A stretch of DNA of 58,547 nt from Cysteiniphilum litorale (GTDB lineage: Bacteria; Pseudomonadota; Gammaproteobacteria; Francisellales; Francisellaceae), in contig NZ_QLIQ01000020.1 in the NCBI RefSeq assembly GCF_003428165.1, positions 1 through 58,547 on the forward strand, written 5' to 3'. This document shows, in pieces, positions 53,976 to 58,547 of the stretch. Under the pieces are notes generated by a model, which was not told the DNA's origin, ran no database searches, and saw nothing but the letters and a program-made list of their open reading frames with translations. How positions within the stretch are numbered: the stretch's first letter is position 1; each line of letters starts with the position of its first letter. The position numbers and the translations under genes are program-made.

Positions 53976-54012
53976 CATTACTTTACTCAACCATCTTTGC
54001 TAAGGAAGCACT

Positions 54013-55494
54013 ATGAAGGGTCTTAGAATACTCGTTGATCACCTTGATCTCTGGGCACCTTATTTTCCAACTGACAATCTACAAACCACTCAAGATTACT
54101 TAACAACAAAGCATCATCACAGTGCCTATTTGATTAATTTATCAGACGATACAAGTTACCTTGGTCAAGGTTATTATGCATCCCTACTTGCTGAGGCTAA
54201 TGGCGATAAAGTCATACCAAGCGTTAGCACATTAAACAATCTTCAGCATCTTGGTGATTTATCATTTAGTCTTCTCAATATCCGACTGAATTCACAAGCT
54301 ATTGATGTTTTAGAAGAGCTTAATCAAGACAACACAGTACATATCAAACTTTACTTTGGCACATCTGCTTACCCAGGGTTTGGTAAACTTGCGCGTAAAA
54401 TTTTTGATATTTACAATGCTCCTCTCCTACAGATCGGTTTTATTAAAACTGCCAATATTTGGCAAATTCATAGTCTTACAACCATTTCCCTGCAAAGCTT
54501 AAATGATGCAGAGGAAACTTTTTTTGCAAATGCGCTGAGTGATTTTAGCACCAAAGTCTGGCGTAAGCCGCGCTCACAAAAGCAATATCGCTATGAAATG
54601 GCAATACTCGTTGATCCAGACGAAGCACTGCCACCAAGTAATAATCAAGCGATTAAAAAATTTATTAAAGCAGGACGCGCACTAGGTGTTGATGTAGATC
54701 TCATTACCAAAGAAGATTATGCGCGCCTACCTGAATACGATGGCTTATTTATTCGCACTAACACCCAAATCAACCACTATAGTTATGCATTTGCTAAAAA
54801 GGCAGAGGAAAACAATCTTGTTGTCATGGATAGTACCCAAACAATTATGCGCTGTACTAACAAAGTATACTTGCACAATTTGATGGAAAAAAACCATATT
54901 ACCATGCCTGAATCTTATTTTGTTTTCCGCCGCAATACCCCTCCAAACTGTGATGAATTAATTGAAAAATTAGGCTTGCCTATTGTGTTAAAAGTACCTG
55001 ATGGTTCATTTTCAAAGGGTGTTAAAAAAGCCAAGACCAAAGAGGATCTCATTAGCGAACTAAATAATCTTTTATCTCAATCCTCGATTATTATTGCGCA
55101 AAAATATCATTACACAGATTACGACTGGCGTATTGGTGTTTTGAATAATAAACCACTGTATGCATGCAAATACTACATGGCACCAAACCATTGGCAGATT
55201 GTAAATCACGGCAAAAAGAATGTGACTGCAGGACCTGCTGAAGCATTTGGCATTCATCAAGTACCCAAAGATGTCATTAAAATAGCACTTAAGGCGTGCC
55301 GCTTGATTGGTCACGATCTTTATGGTGTTGATATCAAGATGATTGATGATAAACCTGCCATTATTGAAATTAATGACAACCCATCCATTGATCATCCATG
55401 GGAGGATGCTTATTTAAGTGATGAGCTTTATAGCAGAATCATGCTTGAATTTGTTAATCGTATGGAACATAAGCGAGTTCACTATGACGATTAA
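54013..55494 (+). CDS. RimK-family ATP-grasp ligase
   Basis: 493 residues: an N-terminal RimK-like domain (~1-195) and a C-terminal ATP-grasp ligase (~280-485). Visible motifs are LPIVLKVPDGSFSKGV (ATP lysine and Gly/Ser loop), YDWRIGVLNNKPLYACKY and IIEINDNPSID (metal-binding Glu/Asn). The family links amino acids (often Glu) to a protein or small-molecule carboxyl; the target here is unknown. It overlaps the GNAT gene by 11 bp, a fixed pair in many gammaproteobacteria. Confidence 0.8.
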   Translation: MKGLRILVDHLDLWAPYFPTDNLQTTQDYLTTKHHHSAYLINLSDDTSYLGQGYYASLLAEANGDKVIPSVSTLNNLQHLGDLSFSLLNIRLNSQAIDVLEELNQDNTVHIKLYFGTSAYPGFGKLARKIFDIYNAPLLQIGFIKTANIWQIHSLTTISLQSLNDAEETFFANALSDFSTKVWRKPRSQKQYRYEMAILVDPDEALPPSNNQAIKKFIKAGRALGVDVDLITKEDYARLPEYDGLFIRTNTQINHYSYAFAKKAEENNLVVMDSTQTIMRCTNKVYLHNLMEKNHITMPESYFVFRRNTPPNCDELIEKLGLPIVLKVPDGSFSKGVKKAKTKEDLISELNNLLSQSSIIIAQKYHYTDYDWRIGVLNNKPLYACKYYMAPNHWQIVNHGKKNVTAGPAEAFGIHQVPKDVIKIALKACRLIGHDLYGVDIKMIDDKPAIIEINDNPSIDHPWEDAYLSDELYSRIMLEFVNRMEHKRVHYDD

Positions 55495-55930
55495 CATTCG
55501 TCTGGCGCAAACCAAAGATGTCCCTGCACTTATTGAGATTGAAAATGCTCTTTTTAATGGCGACAAACTAAGCAAAGCTCAATTTTATTACCATATTCGT
55601 TCATTAAAGAATGAACTTTTTGTTGCTTATGAGCATCACGAAATCACTGGATATATATTACTATTTATACACCGGCATAGCGCACGCATCTACTCACTTG
55701 CTGTTTCGCCAAATCATCAAGGCAAAGGCATAGCCTGCGAGCTCATGATGCATACAATACATCACTTGGGCGCCAACATTAGAAATGTTTTTCTTGAAGT
55801 TAACACCAATAATTTAAAAGCTATTCATCTGTATCAGAAGCTAGGTTTTGGCGTTAGTAAAACCATACATAATTATTATGACAATGGTGATAGTGCTTAT
55901 AGAATGAAGAAAGCGCTTACTCAAACTTAG
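55484..55930 (+). CDS. GNAT acetyltransferase (RimI-like)
   Basis: The ATG at 55484, inside the 3' end of the RimK-family gene, gives 148 residues. Upstream codons in the open frame belong to that gene in another phase. The acetyl-CoA loop is LAVSPNHQGKGIACELM ([R/Q]xxGxG/A), followed by FLEVNTNNLKAIHLYQKLGF, the standard N-acetyltransferase end. It probably modifies the same target as the upstream ligase. Its 3' end overlaps the convergent peroxidase gene by 14 bp. Confidence 0.8.
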   Translation: MTINIRLAQTKDVPALIEIENALFNGDKLSKAQFYYHIRSLKNELFVAYEHHEITGYILLFIHRHSARIYSLAVSPNHQGKGIACELMMHTIHHLGANIRNVFLEVNTNNLKAIHLYQKLGFGVSKTIHNYYDNGDSAYRMKKALTQT

Positions 55931-56828
55931 GCAGAACCAACTTACCTTTAACAAAGGGTGGGCACCATAAAAACTGAGTTGATACTATTTTTGAGAACTT
56001 GAATAAGCCATCGACAATACCATCTTCTTCACCTGTCATACGTAAGAACTGCGCTTCAAAAGGATAAAAGCTTGTAGCAAAACACGAGAACATTAATCCG
56101 CCTTCAAGCCTATCATTAATCCATGGCATCGATCGGCGCCACATAAATGCTTCAGGTTCAAAGCTCTCTTGTGCCGTGCGTTTAACATGGGCAAACGGCT
56201 TGTTATCTTCAAACTCACGGTTATCATCCAAGCTTCGCCCAATAATCTCTTCCTTAGCTTGCTGACTTGCTTTATCAAGCCACGCAAAGTCATGCTGCCA
56301 TTTTTGAATAGTCCAAAAACTAGAACCATCCAAATATTTATCATCACTCACAATAATCGCGGTATTAAATTGCTCATCACCTTTAGGGTTCTCGGTACCA
56401 TCTTCAAAACCAGATAAATCATGATCAACCATTTTGCCGTCTTCTACATAGGTTAAATAAGTGCAAGCACGTGAGATATCTGTGCATTTAAAAGCATCAC
56501 TTGCAATAGCAATCATTTGACGCGCCTTATGCATTAACATACCTTGATCATTATCTCTTAACCAAAGCACTAAGTCGCAATGTGTTTTAGGCGCAAGCTT
56601 TTGCTGCTTTATTGTTGGTGTATATGCTTTGAAATCACTTTTTAGCTCCGCTTTGTGCATAAGCGCTTCACCCAAGCCAATCACAGTAGATTGACCATCA
56701 ATCAGCTGACGTAAGGTTTGCATCACTTCATTTAATTTGCTTTTATTTTCCAATACAAAAAATAAATAAATTGCCGATGACGGTAAGTTTTCTAAAATAC
56801 CTTGCTGATATTTTGGGATCTTGGTCAT
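55917..56828 (-). CDS. Dyp-type heme peroxidase (YfeX-like)
   Basis: 303 residues, the usual size for P-type Dyp peroxidases. The signature DLSGFEDGTENPKGD (GxxDG, distal Asp) is clear. AHVKRTAQESFEPEAFMWRRSMPW carries the distal Arg and proximal heme region, and SFYPFEAQFLRMTGEEDG is the conserved C-terminal segment. No signal peptide, so cytoplasmic. It probably oxidises porphyrin-like or dye-like substrates with H2O2. The start overlaps the glpK stop by one base, so the pair is coupled. Confidence 0.87.
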   Translation of the reverse strand: MTKIPKYQQGILENLPSSAIYLFFVLENKSKLNEVMQTLRQLIDGQSTVIGLGEALMHKAELKSDFKAYTPTIKQQKLAPKTHCDLVLWLRDNDQGMLMHKARQMIAIASDAFKCTDISRACTYLTYVEDGKMVDHDLSGFEDGTENPKGDEQFNTAIIVSDDKYLDGSSFWTIQKWQHDFAWLDKASQQAKEEIIGRSLDDNREFEDNKPFAHVKRTAQESFEPEAFMWRRSMPWINDRLEGGLMFSCFATSFYPFEAQFLRMTGEEDGIVDGLFKFSKIVSTQFLWCPPFVKGKLVLPKFE

Positions 56829-58321
56829 TACTCTTCACTCCATCCTTTTGCTCTTGTCACGGCTTTATGCCAATAGTTAGTATATTGTGTGCGTAGTTCG
56901 TTATTCAGTGAGCTTGTAAACTCTTTTTCAACAGACCATAACGATTTTAACTCATTAACATCCGACCAATAACCAACAGCAAGACCTGCTAAATAAGCAG
57001 CGCCTAATGCAGTTGTTTCAAGAACTTGTGGGCGAATAACCTTGGCGTTAAGCATATCCGCTTGAAATTGCATTAGGAAATTATTTGCCACAGCGCCTCC
57101 ATCAACACGCATTTCAGTTAATGGAATATCGGTATCTGATATTTGTGAATTAACAATATCCACTACCTGATAAGCTATGCTCTCTAATGCAGCACGCGCA
57201 ATATGCGCTTTAGAGCTGCCACGCGTTAAACCAAATATCGAACCACGTGCTGATTGATCCCAATGCGGCGCACCCAATCCTGCCATTGCAGGTACTAAAT
57301 AAACACCACCATTATCAGCAACGGACAATGCAAGCCTTTCACTATCAGCGGCATTTTGCAAAATACCTAACTCATCTCTTAGCCACTGAATAACCGCACC
57401 ACCCATAAAGACACTTCCCTCTAGTGCATAGGTTGTTTTGCCATTAAGCTGCCAAGCAATTGTTGTTAATAAGTTATTATTTGAAACTGCTGGGATATCT
57501 CCTGTATTCATCATCATAAAGCACCCCGTACCATAGGTAGTCTTTAACATCCCTGGTTCCGTACACATTTGACCAAATAGTGCTGCTTGTTGGTCTCCTG
57601 CCACACCCGCTATTGGAATTTTTGTTGCAAAAAGGGTCGTTGCTGTTTGTGAATACACCTCACTTGAGGATTTCACTTCAGGCATCATTTCCTTAGGAAT
57701 ATCAAACAGCTTTAATAAATCGTCATCCCATTGATTGCTATGAATATTATAAAGCATCGTGCGACTTGCATTACTTGCATCTGTTGCATGTAGACGTAAG
57801 TTAGTAAACTTAGCCATAAGCCAAGTATCCACCGTACCAAAGCATAATTTACCCTGTCTGGCTTTTTCACGCGCACCATCAACATGATCAAGAATCCACT
57901 TGATCTTAGAGGCGCTGAAATAGGCATCAATCACAAGGCCTGTCTTTTCTTGGATCATTTTGGCATGACCTTCAGCTTTTAATTTATTACAGAAATCTGC
58001 TGTGCGTCTGTCCTGCCATACAATTGCATTATAAATTGGTTTGCCCGTGTCACGCTCCCAAACAACCGTTGTTTCACGCTGATTGGTAATGCCAATAGCG
58101 GCAATATTCTTACCGTTAATACCCGCTTTAGTAATAGCAGTAGCAGCAACTGCAGCCTGTGTACTCCAAATTTCCTTAGGATCATGCTCAACCCAGCTAG
58201 GTTTTGGGTAAATTTGCCTGAACTCTTGTTGTGCCATTTCAACCACTTGACCTTTTTGGTTAAAAATAATCGCACGTGAACTCGTTGTACCTTGATCGAG
58301 TGTTAGAATATATTGCGACAT
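56828..58321 (-). CDS. glpK: Glycerol kinase
   Basis: 497 residues, FGGY family. N-terminal [43 protein letters not shown] and the C-terminal [16 protein letters not shown] and [11 protein letters not shown] are all canonical for GlpK (family length ~500). It phosphorylates glycerol to glycerol-3-phosphate. The ATG at 58321 follows AAGGAGACG. Coupling to a Dyp peroxidase is unusual; no glpF or glpD is next to it. Confidence 0.95.
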   Translation of the reverse strand: MSQYILTLDQGTTSSRAIIFNQKGQVVEMAQQEFRQIYPKPSWVEHDPKEIWSTQAAVAATAITKAGINGKNIAAIGITNQRETTVVWERDTGKPIYNAIVWQDRRTADFCNKLKAEGHAKMIQEKTGLVIDAYFSASKIKWILDHVDGAREKARQGKLCFGTVDTWLMAKFTNLRLHATDASNASRTMLYNIHSNQWDDDLLKLFDIPKEMMPEVKSSSEVYSQTATTLFATKIPIAGVAGDQQAALFGQMCTEPGMLKTTYGTGCFMMMNTGDIPAVSNNNLLTTIAWQLNGKTTYALEGSVFMGGAVIQWLRDELGILQNAADSERLALSVADNGGVYLVPAMAGLGAPHWDQSARGSIFGLTRGSSKAHIARAALESIAYQVVDIVNSQISDTDIPLTEMRVDGGAVANNFLMQFQADMLNAKVIRPQVLETTALGAAYLAGLAVGYWSDVNELKSLWSVEKEFTSSLNNELRTQYTNYWHKAVTRAKGWSEE

Positions 58322-58427
58322 CAATACGTCTCCTTATCATTAGCTCCGCCGATATCATATACGCTATAGCCGCTACGATACAAATATAAACGAGGTATTT
58401 TTGAAAAAGTTCTATGCCACAAAGCAA

Positions 58428-58449
58428 AAAGGCACCGATAGGTGCCTTT
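58428..58449 (-). terminator. Terminator of the rRNA operon
   Basis: AAAGGCACC / GGTGCCTTT form a 9-bp stem with a GATA loop. On the minus strand it is followed by TTTTTGC. It lies a dozen bases past the 5S rRNA 3' end and so closes the rrn operon. Confidence 0.85.
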
Positions 58450-58460
58450 CTAAATAAAAA

Positions 58461-58547
58461 ACCTGATGATGTTCTACTTTCACATGGCGAATGCCACACT
58501 ATCATCGACGCTAACTGTTTTCACTTCTGAGTTCGGAATGGAATCAG
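58461..58547 (-). rRNA. rrf: 5S rRNA, 3' part (5' end beyond the window)
   Basis: Read on the minus strand, the sequence contains CCGAACTCAGAAGTGAAA, the conserved loop of bacterial 5S rRNA, then a helix ending with AGTGTGGC and ATGTGAAAGTAGAACATCATC before the 3' end near 58461. About 87 of ~115 bases are inside the window. Its position implies an rRNA operon to the right, transcribed toward glpK. Confidence 0.92.

Noticed and set aside
55072-55395. A 107-codon minus-strand frame inside the RimK-family gene.
   Set aside because: It is antisense to conserved ATP-grasp coding sequence and has no ribosome site or recognisable domain.
1-58547. CRISPR arrays and tRNA genes.
   Set aside because: No spaced direct repeats and no tRNA-like cloverleaf or GTTCGA-type T-loop in intergenic DNA on either strand were noticed.

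Overview
The window is AT-rich DNA from a gammaproteobacterium, probably a Francisella relative (Thiotrichales, for example Fastidiosibacteraceae or Francisellaceae). This placement is inferred from low GC, a RipA-like membrane protein, a RimK-family/GNAT pair and a Dot/Icm-type secretion system; it cannot be proven from the window. There are two parts: a secretion and effector island (about 1-45.7 kb) and ordinary chromosome (about 46-58.5 kb) that ends in a 5S rRNA gene.

Island, machine half (about 1.5-25.4 kb, all on the minus strand). Read in transcription order, it starts with an R64-like thin-pilus cluster: pilS prepilin, a PilV/GspK-like minor pilin, a PilL/TcpQ-like protein, PilN secretin lipoprotein, PilO, PilP, PilQ ATPase and PilR. 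Two exported proteins follow, one with a CE-clan (Ulp1/YopJ-type) cysteine protease signature. Then comes an I-type (type IVB) secretion set: DotH/IcmK, DotG/IcmE, DotF/IcmG, DotO/IcmB, a possible IcmW, DotI/IcmL, IcmV/TraX and DotA/TraY, followed by a Cys-rich exported protein. The combination recalls IncI plasmid tra/pil modules, but no relaxase, coupling protein, DotB, DotC or DotD is in the window. An IS982-type transposase remnant lies at the left edge.

Island, effector half (about 26-45.7 kb). Upstream of pilS lie a lipoprotein and an OmpR-type regulator with a degenerate receiver. Next come large soluble or membrane-hairpin proteins that look like translocated effectors: a Rab-like pseudo-GTPase, a Fic protein, a PI3/4-kinase-like protein, an OTU-like protein and several unknowns. 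Three of them share a ~105-residue module that ends about 50 residues before the C-terminus. After a strand switch at 41.4 kb come a multi-pass putative effector, an exported helical protein and an orphan histidine kinase.

The most notable regulatory signal is a box, TCAATnTGTCCnATA, placed at one fixed distance from a -35/-10 pair. It occurs before pilS, before the fic-rab pair, before the 647-residue effector, and in degenerate form before the plus-strand membrane effector. Pilus and effectors are therefore probably co-regulated. A 7-bp tandem repeat lies in the predicted 5' UTR of the fic gene.

Chromosomal part: an XRE regulator with a promoter and structured leader, two transporters (MFS and POT), a methyltransferase, a LuxR-type regulator, D-Ala-D-Ala dipeptidase, ssb, a RipA-like protein, a class I aminotransferase, a RimK-family/GNAT pair, a Dyp-type peroxidase, glpK, and the 3' end of a 5S rRNA gene with its terminator.
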